Below, piece after piece: positions 35,026 to 42,208 of a stretch of 54,388 nucleotides of DNA. The stretch is from DASPNM01 sp035626515. GTDB taxonomy: Bacteria > Bacteroidota > Bacteroidia > Chitinophagales > Chitinophagaceae. Each line of letters begins with the position of its first letter. Position 1 is the first letter of the stretch. The stretch covers positions 1-54,388 of the forward strand of contig DASPNM010000016.1 in assembly GCA_035626515.1 (NCBI GenBank), written 5' to 3'. A model generated the notes under the pieces. The model was not told the origin of the DNA and did not search any database. It was given only the letters and a program-made list of their open reading frames with translations. Made by a program: the position numbers and the translations under genes.

Positions 35026-35532
35026 ATGAAACTCACCGAAGCAAGACAACAGTTCATCAGCAGCTGGGGAGCTTTCGGCACTCATTGGGGGATTAATCGC
35101 ACCATGGCGCAGATCCACGCTTTGCTGCTTACCAGCGCCGAGCCCCTGACGCAGGATGACATCATGGAAGAGCTCAATATCAGCCGCGGCAACACGAACA
35201 TGAACATCCGGGAGCTGATCAACTGGGGACTTGTGGACCGGGTGCTCATCCCGGGCGAGCGCAAGGAATATTTCGCGGCTGAAAAAGACATGTGGAAAGT
35301 TGTCACCCAGATCATCAAGGAAAGAAAGAAGCGCGAGCTGGAACCCATGCTGAAGCTGCTCGACCAGCTGGAGGAAGTGGAAGGTGACAAGCGTGACCGG
35401 CATGTAAAAACTTTTGTAGAAGTGATCGGCGACATCAAGAAGCTGGGTCGCCAGGCGGACCGGGCGCTCGACATGATGGTTCGCGCCGACGAGCACTGGT
35501 TTCTCGCAACGATGTTGAAGATCTTTCGGTAA
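35026..35532 (+). CDS. GbsR/MarR-type transcriptional regulator
   Basis: 168 residues. A winged-helix DNA-binding domain (~20-90) has the pattern SSWGAFGTHWGINRTMAQIHALLL, LTQDDIMEELNISRGNTNMNIRELINWGLV and the wing VLIPGERKEYFAAEKDMW, given here in blocks. This is the layout of the GbsR family (first described as a repressor of glycine betaine synthesis in Bacillus). A C-terminal helical part (~100-165) probably mediates dimerisation. No betaine genes are nearby, so the regulon is unknown. A strong palindrome overlaps its own promoter. Confidence 0.88.
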   Translation: MKLTEARQQFISSWGAFGTHWGINRTMAQIHALLLTSAEPLTQDDIMEELNISRGNTNMNIRELINWGLVDRVLIPGERKEYFAAEKDMWKVVTQIIKERKKRELEPMLKLLDQLEEVEGDKRDRHVKTFVEVIGDIKKLGRQADRALDMMVRADEHWFLATMLKIFR

Positions 35533-35557
35533 CGCCGGGCCTTCGGCAAAATGAGGA

Positions 35558-35565
35558 TAGTTTTG
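35558..35565 (+). promoter_or_regulatory. -7 element immediately before the CoA-binding protein gene
   Basis: TAGTTTTG ends 4 bases before the ATG at 35570, the same spacing and same octamer as before the GbsR-type gene. No TTG at the -33 position was found, so promoter activity is less certain. Confidence 0.4.
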
Positions 35566-35569
35566 CAGG

Positions 35570-35935
35570 ATGGGAGCAAAAAAGACCCTGGTACTTGGAG
35601 CTTCTGATAACCCCGCGCGGTACAGTTACCTGGCCATACACAGGCTGCGCAGTCACGGTCACCCGGTCGTGGCCGTCGGGCGCCGCAATACCGTCGTGGC
35701 GGGCATAACCGTTGAGAAAGAAAAGGTTCCGTTTGAAGGAGTAAATACAATCACGCTTTACCTGAACGCGCAGCACCAAAAAGAGTATTACGACTACATT
35801 TTCTCGCTCACACCGTCTCGCATCATCTTTAATCCGGGCGCCGAAAACCCCGAGCTGGCTTCCCTGGCGCGGGCACATAATATAGTACCGCTGGAAGCAT
35901 GCACACTGGTGATGCTCAGCACCGGCCAGTATTAA
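35570..35935 (+). CDS. CoA-binding domain protein
   Basis: 121 residues, cytoplasmic. A single Rossmann-like CoA_binding domain: KKTLVLGASDNPARYSYLAIHRL near the start, then GHPVVAVGRR and the C-terminal IIFNPGAENPELASLA with EACTLVMLSTGQY. Such stand-alone proteins resemble the N-terminal lobe of succinyl-CoA synthetase alpha and YccU; no enzymatic role is established. It starts 38 bases after the GbsR-type gene and may be read together with it. Confidence 0.88.
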   Translation: MGAKKTLVLGASDNPARYSYLAIHRLRSHGHPVVAVGRRNTVVAGITVEKEKVPFEGVNTITLYLNAQHQKEYYDYIFSLTPSRIIFNPGAENPELASLARAHNIVPLEACTLVMLSTGQY

Positions 35936-36143
35936 AGCGGCGATTAGAAATTTTACGATAATGTTCCCGAGCTTCTTACGATGCGGCCGAGTACAATCAC
36001 CCGATTTCGACCATTTTCCACCCACCTGCGCTTGCATTTTCACCAGCAATTCACAAATCTTGTATCACCGTCCCCTCTGAAGCTGCAATCGAGAAGATCT
36101 GATTGCTGAACAATATCCTTTTACTTTTTAAAAAAAGTGCGAC

Positions 36144-36623
36144 ATGAAAAACCTTCGTGCCCGGGTGATCGGTGTATGCCTGATGCTGAGCGGCCTTTCG
36201 GCCACTGCGCAACATGATCCGCTGCCGATCAACGAACCCGATTACAACCGTCCGAAACTCTTTCAAAGCTTACCCACCGAGATCCCGGTAAATGCTGTGG
36301 AGCTAAACCAGCTCCTGAGCGAGCCTGTAGGCAAAGTTCTCAGCGTGAATCTTTCCGACCGCGCCGACGTACCGTTCCGGCTCGACGGCCAGGTGGTAGG
36401 TGCATCGAACGATGCGCAGCTTAACCTGGAAACGCTGAACCTGCGCACATCGAATTACCCGGGAGCGATGCTGACGATTTCGCGCACACGCAAGCCCGAA
36501 GGCGGTTACCGATACATCGGCCGGCTGCTCAGCTTTCAGCACGGCGACCTGTACGAGCTGCAGGAGCGCAATGGCCGGCTTGTGCTGGTGAAACGCAATT
36601 TCTATGACCTCGTCAACGAATAA
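36144..36623 (+). CDS. Secreted protein of unknown function
   Basis: 159 residues with signal peptide MKNLRARVIGVCLMLSGLSATAQ. The mature part has a conserved-looking NEPDYNRPKLFQSLP, then alternating strands (VGKVLSVNLSDRADVPFRLDG, LNLRTSNYPGAMLTISR) that suggest a compact beta fold. I do not recognise the family. It precedes the T9SS protease by 89 bases on the same strand; a functional link is possible but not shown. Confidence 0.7.
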   Translation: MKNLRARVIGVCLMLSGLSATAQHDPLPINEPDYNRPKLFQSLPTEIPVNAVELNQLLSEPVGKVLSVNLSDRADVPFRLDGQVVGASNDAQLNLETLNLRTSNYPGAMLTISRTRKPEGGYRYIGRLLSFQHGDLYELQERNGRLVLVKRNFYDLVNE

Positions 36624-36656
36624 ATTTCTGAACATGAAAAAGTCCAATCACCTGTC

Positions 36657-36672
36657 CCGTTTTTAATCCGTA
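36657..36672 (+). repeat. 16-bp direct repeat, copy 1
   Basis: CCGTTTTTAATCCGTA occurs here and again at 38319-38334. The two copies bracket the metalloprotease gene; each lies 13-34 bases after the end of a coding sequence. Confidence 0.6.
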
Positions 36673-36712
36673 TCCTGAAGTACCTATTGAAAAATCAAAA
36701 ATCCGCCTTGTT

Positions 36713-38305
36713 ATGAAAAACTATGTCCGATCCGTGCTGTTTGTGCTGGCTTTGTCCGGCGTGCTTCGGGTAGCCGCACAAACCCCCGTTTACAGCAGCC
36801 ATCCCTCCGCCTCCGCCGTGCTCTTCCTTGATTTCGACGGGCACACCGTAACAAATACAAGCTGGAACTATGCGGGCCCGATAGTGTGCGGCGCGTCCGG
36901 GCTGAACAGCACCCAGATCACCACCGTATTCAATCGGGTGGCAGAAGACTACCGTCCGTTTAACATCAACGTGACGACCGATTCCACCAAGTACTGGGCT
37001 GCGCCCGCCACTATGAGAATGCGCGTCATCCTCACCGTGACCTCGGAATGGTACGGATCTGCCGGAGGTGTGGCGTTCATGAACTCGTTTACATGGGGCG
37101 ATAACACTCCCTGCTTCGTGTTCAGCGCACTTCTTAACTACAATGTGAAGTACATCGCCGAGGCCGCCTCGCACGAGGCAGGCCACACCATGGGCCTGTA
37201 TCACCAGTCGACCTATGATGCCAACTGCAACCTGACCTCGCAGTACAACTACGGCCAGGGCAGCGGCGAGATCGGCTGGGCTCCCATCATGGGCGTGGGT
37301 TACTACCAGAATTTTACCATCTGGCACAATGGCCCGAATCCGTACGGCTGCACCAGCTATCAAAATGAGCTTACCGTGCTAACCAGCAACAACGGGTTTA
37401 GTTATCGTACCGATGATCACTCCGCAGCGTTTAACCAGGCCACGCAGGCCACGTTCACCAACAATGTGTTCAACGTGAATGGGGTAATCGAGCGGAACAC
37501 TGACCAGGATATGTTCCGGTTCACTCAGCCGGCTTATGGAAGGTTCCTGCTCACCGCAACCCCCTACAACGTGGGTACCGGCAACGCCGGTTCCGATCTG
37601 GACATGCAGGTGACGCTGTATAATGGTTCACAGACACAGTTGAACGTGTACAATCCCGGAACCCTGCTGAGTTCGATCGTCGACACTTTCCTGAACGCAG
37701 GTAATTATTATCTCAAAGTCGAAGGAAGGGGCAATGCTTATGCGCCCAATTACGCCAGCCTTGGATCCTATTCGATGCAGGGATCGCTGGGCGGAGGCAC
37801 CCTGCCGCTGCGTCGCCTGGTTCTCTACGGAGCGCTGAATGGCGAGCGGCACCAGTTTGAATGGCTGATCGATGCCGACGAACAGGTTACTGACCTCGTT
37901 TTGGAATGGTCAACCGATGGAAGAAACTTCTCTCCTGTCGCGGACCTGCCCAACAATGCCCGACAGTACACTTACCAGCCGAATCTTTCCGGCGCGGTGC
38001 AATACCGGCTGAACGTGACATTCGACAATGGCCGCCAGTATTATTCGAATATCGTAACGCTGCGCCGCCACGGCAACGATCCGCGCCCGCAATTGGTCGG
38101 AACCGTCGTGTCGTCCAGTCTCACAATCAGCAGCCCGGTTGCGGGTGAATACCAAATATTCGACTATACGGGCAAGGGGATCACGCGCGGCAGACTGACT
38201 ACGGGGATTCAAACAGTAAACAGCAGCCAGCTTGCCCAGGGAATGTATGTGATCCGCTTCAGCAACGGGCAGCGGACCTGGACTGAAAAATTCGTCAGAC
38301 AATGA
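36713..38305 (+). CDS. T9SS-exported metzincin metalloprotease
   Basis: 530 residues. Signal peptide MKNYVRSVLFVLALSGVLRVAAQ; a propeptide-free start of the mature protein with VLFLDFDGHTV. Zinc-protease motif HEAGHTMGLYH (H154, E155, H158, H164) and a Met-turn APIMGVGY (M193), the metzincin signature. A pre-peptidase C-like beta domain follows (~250-350), then ~100 residues of Ig-like fold and a C-terminal T9SS type A sorting tail (~450-530, ITRGRLTTGIQTVNSSQLAQ then GMYVIRFSNG and KFVRQ). It is predicted to be secreted through the outer membrane by the system PorT belongs to. Confidence 0.9.
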   Translation: MKNYVRSVLFVLALSGVLRVAAQTPVYSSHPSASAVLFLDFDGHTVTNTSWNYAGPIVCGASGLNSTQITTVFNRVAEDYRPFNINVTTDSTKYWAAPATMRMRVILTVTSEWYGSAGGVAFMNSFTWGDNTPCFVFSALLNYNVKYIAEAASHEAGHTMGLYHQSTYDANCNLTSQYNYGQGSGEIGWAPIMGVGYYQNFTIWHNGPNPYGCTSYQNELTVLTSNNGFSYRTDDHSAAFNQATQATFTNNVFNVNGVIERNTDQDMFRFTQPAYGRFLLTATPYNVGTGNAGSDLDMQVTLYNGSQTQLNVYNPGTLLSSIVDTFLNAGNYYLKVEGRGNAYAPNYASLGSYSMQGSLGGGTLPLRRLVLYGALNGERHQFEWLIDADEQVTDLVLEWSTDGRNFSPVADLPNNARQYTYQPNLSGAVQYRLNVTFDNGRQYYSNIVTLRRHGNDPRPQLVGTVVSSSLTISSPVAGEYQIFDYTGKGITRGRLTTGIQTVNSSQLAQGMYVIRFSNGQRTWTEKFVRQ

Positions 38306-38318
38306 TGTTTCACGGGCA

Positions 38319-38334
38319 CCGTTTTTAATCCGTA
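38319..38334 (+). repeat. 16-bp direct repeat, copy 2
   Basis: Exact second copy of CCGTTTTTAATCCGTA (first at 36657-36672), 13 bases after the stop of the metalloprotease gene. Confidence 0.6.
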
Positions 38335-38344
38335 CATTATGAAA

Positions 38345-38368
38345 GAAGGCTTCCGGATGGAAGCCTTC
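38345..38368 (+). terminator. Strong hairpin after the metalloprotease gene
   Basis: A perfect 10-bp stem GAAGGCTTCC/GGAAGCCTTC (38345-38354 with 38359-38368) closes a GGAT tetraloop. A weak T tract (GATTTTGG) follows. Position 39 bases after the stop codon fits a terminator or 3'-end stabiliser. Confidence 0.6.
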
Positions 38369-38409
38369 CTGATTTTGGTCTCGGAAAATAAAGCACCACC
38401 TGACACAGT

Positions 38410-38502
38410 TGTCATGCTGCGACAAACTCATGCTTCGAAAAACTCATGCTTCGACGAGCTCATGCTTCGACAAGCTCATGCTTCGACAAGCTCAGCATGA
38501 CA
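38410..38502. repeat. 16-bp tandem repeat cluster with terminal inverted repeats
   Basis: Five consecutive units of about 16 bp, consensus CTTCGACAAGCTCATG, run from 38417 to ~38496 and become more alike toward the right. The block is bounded by TGTCATGCTG (38410-38419) and its exact reverse complement CAGCATGACA (38493-38502). The full-length form TGTCATGCTGAGCTTGTCG is, from memory, a scattered intergenic palindromic repeat in several bacteria. It has no spacers of unique sequence and is not a CRISPR. Confidence 0.75.
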
Positions 38503-38641
38503 GGAAATAATTTGCATTCATACGAGCTCTCCTGACTTTACCCGCTTTCCCGACCTTCCTGCCACTCCGGTCTTCCGTCTTCCGACTTCCGACTTTTGCC
38601 GATCGCCTATTTTTCTCTATCTTGGATGAACGTCTTTTCAT

Positions 38642-39115
38642 ATGCGCTGGAGAAAATTTAATGGCGACCCGATTGAACTACCCATCCTGGAGGCGGTGGA
38701 AACAGCTATTCGTCGCGAGACCGAAAAAGGATACCGGCTGAAGGTTTGCATCGGTACCGACTCGCAGGTGAAAGGCCAGGAAACCGAATTTGCCACAGTG
38801 ATCGTTTTCCTCCGCGAAGGACACGGGGGCTTCATGTTCATCCACAATGAAAAAACGCGCCAGCCATTTACAATCAAGGAGCGGATGCTGATGGAAGTGG
38901 CGAAGAGCATCGAAATTGCTTATGAACTTTGCAATCTGTTCACGGTTTACGATGTGGACATGGAGGTGCATGCAGACATCAATACGAACCCGCACTTTAA
39001 GAGCAACGACGCGCTGAAGGAAGCGATGGGGTATATACTGGGAATGGGATTTGCCTTCAAGGCCAAGCCGGAAGCTTTTGCAAGCAGCAGCTGTGCCAAC
39101 AAGGTGGTTAACTGA
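38642..39115 (+). CDS. RNase H-like YkuK family protein
   Basis: 157 residues, cytoplasmic. Matches the DUF458/YkuK pattern: VCIGTDSQVKGQETEFATVIVFL near residue 38 (an RNase H-fold first strand with its acidic residue), EVAKSIEIAYEL, VHADINTNPHFKSND and a C-terminal GYILGMGFAFKAKPEAFASSSCANK. The fold predicts nuclease activity, but none is established for the family. Its last 8 bases overlap the convergent gene ending at 39108. Confidence 0.85.
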   Translation: MRWRKFNGDPIELPILEAVETAIRRETEKGYRLKVCIGTDSQVKGQETEFATVIVFLREGHGGFMFIHNEKTRQPFTIKERMLMEVAKSIEIAYELCNLFTVYDVDMEVHADINTNPHFKSNDALKEAMGYILGMGFAFKAKPEAFASSSCANKVVN

Positions 39116-39422
39116 CCGGTTTCTTTTTCCTGCGTACCCATCCAAACACAAGTACCCCGAGAAAAAGCAGCCCAACGCCGATGCGGATCAACGCCTGCTT
39201 TTTTTGCCGTGCCTCCCGCTCCTGCTGCTGCTGCATGAGCATTTCGAGACCGGATAAGTTTTTTTCTTCCCATTCCTTTTGGCGTGTACGGTCGAGCAAA
39301 TCCAGACTGCTGTCGAGCGCCTGCTGCAGCGAGATACTATCGTGCCTCTGCGGTATGCTGTCCGGCCGGGCATGCCCTGCTGCGCACACCGCGATCAGAA
39401 ACAGGATAATTGATTTTCGCAT
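39108..39422 (-). CDS. Small envelope protein with coiled coil and C-terminal membrane helix
   Basis: 104 residues. Signal-like N-terminus MRKSIILFLIAVCAAGHA, a Gln/Glu/Arg-rich helical segment (~35-72, with LEMLMQQQQEREARQ) likely to be a coiled coil, then a membrane helix IRIGVGLLFLGVLVFGW and a basic tail RRKKKPVS. Not recognised as a named family. Conservative interpretation: small membrane-anchored periplasmic protein. Confidence 0.6.
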   Translation of the reverse strand: MRKSIILFLIAVCAAGHARPDSIPQRHDSISLQQALDSSLDLLDRTRQKEWEEKNLSGLEMLMQQQQEREARQKKQALIRIGVGLLFLGVLVFGWVRRKKKPVS

Positions 39423-39449
39423 GTAAGATGGATAGTGGTGGATGGAGTT

Positions 39450-39635
39450 TTATTCGGAAATCAGGACATCCTGCGGTTGCTGCGGCGGAATCAATATTTG
39501 GGAGATCGCCGTGGAATGGATGCCCGAATACGCGCGTTCCATTTTTTTGCTGTCTTCGTGCGCGAGCGAAAAAGTTATGAAGACCATGATGAAAAGAGCA
39601 ACGACGATGTTTTTTTCGGACATAATTGTTTTCAT
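39450..39635 (-). CDS. Small membrane or secreted peptide
   Basis: About 61 residues from MKTIMSEKNIVVALFIMVFITFSLA, which is a signal peptide or a single membrane helix, followed by a short tail rich in Ser, Ile and Pro (ISQILIPPQQPQDVLISE). A longer frame from 39674 is possible but begins before the hydrophobic segment without benefit. It precedes the 104-residue envelope gene on the same strand by 27 bases. No family recognised. Confidence 0.45.
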   Translation of the reverse strand: MKTIMSEKNIVVALFIMVFITFSLAHEDSKKMERAYSGIHSTAISQILIPPQQPQDVLISE

Positions 39636-39706
39636 ATTACCTTCCACCCGGGTGCAAATTAATGTATATCCCATATACGAACCAATGCCGTGGATTCGTA
39701 TTTTTC

Positions 39707-40336
39707 CTAACCCGCACCCAGCCGGTCATTCAGTCCGCTGATGTAACGCAGCAATTCCTCCCTGCCGGTTTTTTTTGTAGCGGAGGTAACGAAATATGGG
39801 GGCAATTCTTCCCAGTTTTCCCGCAGCCGGTCCAGAAACTGCGCCACCTTTTTTTGCGTGATGGCAGGCTTGTTCTTGTCTGATTTGGTGAAAACCAGGG
39901 CAAAGGGCACTTGCCACTCCCCCAGGCTACTGATGAATTCCAGGTCTTTCTGTTGCGGCTCGAGTCGAGTGTCGATCAGCACGAAAAGGTTCACAAGGTT
40001 CTCCCGCTTGCGCACATAGGATTCGATCATGTTGCTGAGATTTCGACGAGACCGCTGGGAAACCACCGCGTAACCGTAGCCGGGCAAATCCACCAGGTAC
40101 CAGCGTGTCTGGCGCCCGCTTCGCTTGCGCGATACGATGAGAAAGTGATTGATGAGTTGCGTCTTTCCCGGGGTGGCCGAAGTTTTTGCGAGGTCTTTGC
40201 GGTTGCAAAGCATGTTGATCAGCGATGACTTACCGACATTACTGCGGCCAATGAAGGCGTACTCCGGTTTGTCGGGAGCGGGACATTGCTTATGTGTCGC
40301 GCTGCTTATGACAAATTCTGCGGAAACAATCTCCAT
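39707..40336 (-). CDS. engB: Ribosome biogenesis GTPase EngB/YsxC
   Basis: Essential small GTPase assisting assembly of the large ribosomal subunit. 209 residues. G1 GRSNVGKSS at 30-38, switch I threonine region TSATPGKTQ, G3 LVDLPGYGYA, G4 FTKSDK and a G5-like TSATKKTG. It has the normal family length. It is divergent from ubiE with 58 bases between start codons; TATCTTTA lies 5 bases before its ATG, one base off the -7 consensus. Confidence 0.96.
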   Translation of the reverse strand: MEIVSAEFVISSATHKQCPAPDKPEYAFIGRSNVGKSSLINMLCNRKDLAKTSATPGKTQLINHFLIVSRKRSGRQTRWYLVDLPGYGYAVVSQRSRRNLSNMIESYVRKRENLVNLFVLIDTRLEPQQKDLEFISSLGEWQVPFALVFTKSDKNKPAITQKKVAQFLDRLRENWEELPPYFVTSATKKTGREELLRYISGLNDRLGAG

Positions 40337-40379
40337 CGCGGTAAAGATATTTGCAAAAACGCGGACAGCGAGGAAGGGC

Positions 40380-40387
40380 TACCTTTG
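40380..40387 (+). promoter_or_regulatory. -7 element before ubiE
   Basis: TACCTTTG fits TAnnTTTG exactly and ends 7 bases before the ATG at 40395, so the 5' leader would be only a few bases. An upstream TTG at 40351-40353 is 26 bases away, longer than the usual spacing. Confidence 0.4.
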
Positions 40388-40394
40388 CCTTCCC

Positions 40395-41168
40395 ATGAAA
40401 CAACCGCATCCGCACGAGCAGGTGCTGCCGTACGCGAACTCGCGAAAGAGCAAGAAAGACCAGGTGGTCGAGATGTTCGACCAAATCGCGAAGCGCTACG
40501 ATTTCCTGAATCATTTTCTTTCGGCGCGCTCCGACATCAAATGGCGGAAGCGGGCGATCCGCTATTTGAAACCGGACAGGCCGCGTGTGATTCTCGATGT
40601 GGCGACCGGCACAGCCGACATGGCGATCCTGGCGAGCCGCATCCTCAGGCCCGACCGCATCGTGGGTATTGATCTTTCAGCACGAATGCTTGAAATCGGA
40701 AGAAAAAAGGTTGAAAAAGAGAGACTTCAGTCCATTGTCCAGTTACAGGAAGGCGATTCTGAAACAATAAAGGCCGATGAAAATACGTTTGATGGCGTAA
40801 TGGTGGCATTCGGGGTTCGCAATTTTGAAAACCTGGAAAAAGGATTGCTGGAAATGCTCCGCGTCCTGAAACCAGGGGGGAGGCTGGTGGTGCTGGAATT
40901 CTCAAGACCGAGACGGCGGCTGGTGCGGAACCTGTACAATCTCTACATGGGCATTGTCGCCCCCGGCGTGGCGCGCTGGTTTCGTCAAAATAAGGAAGCT
41001 TACCAGTACCTGTGCGAGTCCGCCAATCGATTTCCTGACCGACAAATATTTACTGACATTTTAAATAAAGTGGGATTTACTGCTACCGGGTACGAACCAC
41101 TTAGCTTAGGAATATGTTGCATTTACCACGGCAGAAAACCTCATCCTTCCGGTGGGGCAGGCGCTTGA
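40395..41168 (+). CDS. ubiE: Demethylmenaquinone methyltransferase UbiE/MenG
   Basis: SAM-dependent C-methyltransferase for the last step of menaquinone synthesis. 257 residues from MKQPHPHEQVLPYANS; the frame is open 246 bases further upstream but that part runs back into engB antisense. KKDQVVEMFDQIAKRYDFLNHFLS and ILDVATGTADMAI (SAM loop, ~65-77), then AFGVRNFEN and the C-terminal SLGICCIYHGRKP are family hallmarks. Its last 55 bases overlap the porT start in another frame. Confidence 0.96.
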   Translation: MKQPHPHEQVLPYANSRKSKKDQVVEMFDQIAKRYDFLNHFLSARSDIKWRKRAIRYLKPDRPRVILDVATGTADMAILASRILRPDRIVGIDLSARMLEIGRKKVEKERLQSIVQLQEGDSETIKADENTFDGVMVAFGVRNFENLEKGLLEMLRVLKPGGRLVVLEFSRPRRRLVRNLYNLYMGIVAPGVARWFRQNKEAYQYLCESANRFPDRQIFTDILNKVGFTATGYEPLSLGICCIYHGRKPHPSGGAGA

Positions 41169-41872
41169 GAAGGGCATTGCTTTTGGGTTGTATCACGGTT
41201 TCGCAGATTGTTTCGGCGCAGATGTACCGTCCTGAGCTGAACCTGGCGGACCACGATGCCAAGCCCTACTATTTCGGTCTCACAGTGGGCATCAACCTGG
41301 CCCGTTTCCACACATTCCTCCACGAGCGCTTTCTTCAGGACGACAGCGTGTTTGTCGCAGAGCCCACGAACTCCGGTGGCCTTGCGCTCGGCCTTTCGGC
41401 AACCGGCCGGATCTCCGATCGTTTCCAGCTGCGTTTCAACCCGCAGCTCATGTTCATCGAACGAAATATTTTTTACAAGCTCAAGTATCCGGATATCGAC
41501 GGAAGCACGGACGTCACGAAGAAAGTAGAATCTGTCATTGTCACCTTTCCATTCCAGGTAAAGTTTCAAAGCGACCGGATCGGCAACTTCCGCGTATACA
41601 TGCTTGGAGGTGTACACGCGGACATTGATATGGCAAGCAACGCCCGGGCGAAACGCGCCGAAGAACTCGTGAAGATCGAGAAGTACGATTGGGGTCCGGA
41701 GCTCGGGCTTGGCTTCAACTTTTTTTTCGAGAGTTTTATTTTTTCCCCGGAGATCAAGATCAGCAATGGCCTGAGAAACATCCACGCGCGCGATACGGAG
41801 CTGAAATTTTCCAACGTGTTCGACAAAATCCAGTCACGCATGATTGTTTTCAGCATTCACATCGAAGGCTGA
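41114..41872 (+). CDS. porT: PorT, T9SS-associated outer-membrane protein
   Basis: 252 residues. Signal peptide with basic start (RRLRRALLLGCITVSQIVSAQ, cut near 36), then an eight-strand-type outer-membrane beta-barrel: YYFGLTVGINLARFHTFLHERF, alternating strands through FNPQLMFIERNIFYKL, and the C-terminal GLGFNFFFESFIFSPEIKISNGLRN, shown as blocks. The FGLTVGIN start, the KISNGLRN block and the ubiE neighbour are typical of PorT, a protein required for type IX secretion whose exact role is unsettled. It overlaps ubiE by 55 bases. Its stop abuts the stop of the convergent gene at 41873. Confidence 0.85.
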   Translation: MLHLPRQKTSSFRWGRRLRRALLLGCITVSQIVSAQMYRPELNLADHDAKPYYFGLTVGINLARFHTFLHERFLQDDSVFVAEPTNSGGLALGLSATGRISDRFQLRFNPQLMFIERNIFYKLKYPDIDGSTDVTKKVESVIVTFPFQVKFQSDRIGNFRVYMLGGVHADIDMASNARAKRAEELVKIEKYDWGPELGLGFNFFFESFIFSPEIKISNGLRNIHARDTELKFSNVFDKIQSRMIVFSIHIEG

Positions 41873-42067
41873 TCACTGGTAGCCCGGGCTGGCAAGCGTG
41901 TCGAGAAGCAGGCTGTCCGGGGGCATTGGGTCGGGACGAAGGCTGCCTACGTCCAGTTCGGTTTCCACACCGCGGACTCGCAATCCGTTGTTATCTTTCC
42001 GGCACGCGATAACGAGCACAAAAAGAAACAGCAGCACCAATGCCACGATCACCGATCTCCGTTCCAT
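41873..42067 (-). CDS. Small single-span membrane protein
   Basis: 64 residues: MERRSVIVALVLLFLFVLVIACRK is a membrane helix ending in a cysteine that could be a lipobox (LVIAC), followed by a polar tail with PDPMPPDSLLLDTLASPG. It may be a small lipoprotein. No family recognised. It converges on porT with no gap between stop codons. Confidence 0.4.
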   Translation of the reverse strand: MERRSVIVALVLLFLFVLVIACRKDNNGLRVRGVETELDVGSLRPDPMPPDSLLLDTLASPGYQ

Positions 42068-42208
42068 ACTGCCCCCGTTTGGTACAATCCAATTGATGCA
42101 ACTACTTTGCCAGCCTGCGGCTGATATTAGCCATTATTCCCATTAGCGGGGTTTGCGTATTTTTAATGCCTCTTGAGGGGAGCTTCCAATAAAACTAAAT
42201 ACCGAAAT

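Noticed and set aside
36657..38334. 16-bp direct repeats as ends of an insertion element
   Set aside because: There is no transposase, no terminal inverted repeats and no target duplication; the enclosed gene is an ordinary secreted protease.
38410..38502. Short array that could be mistaken for a second CRISPR
   Set aside because: The units are contiguous with no unique spacers, and the ends are inverted repeats; it is a tandem or palindromic repeat.
40149..40394. 82-residue N-terminal extension of ubiE
   Set aside because: It is antisense to the engB start region and has no similarity to the methyltransferase family; a -7 element precedes the ATG at 40395.
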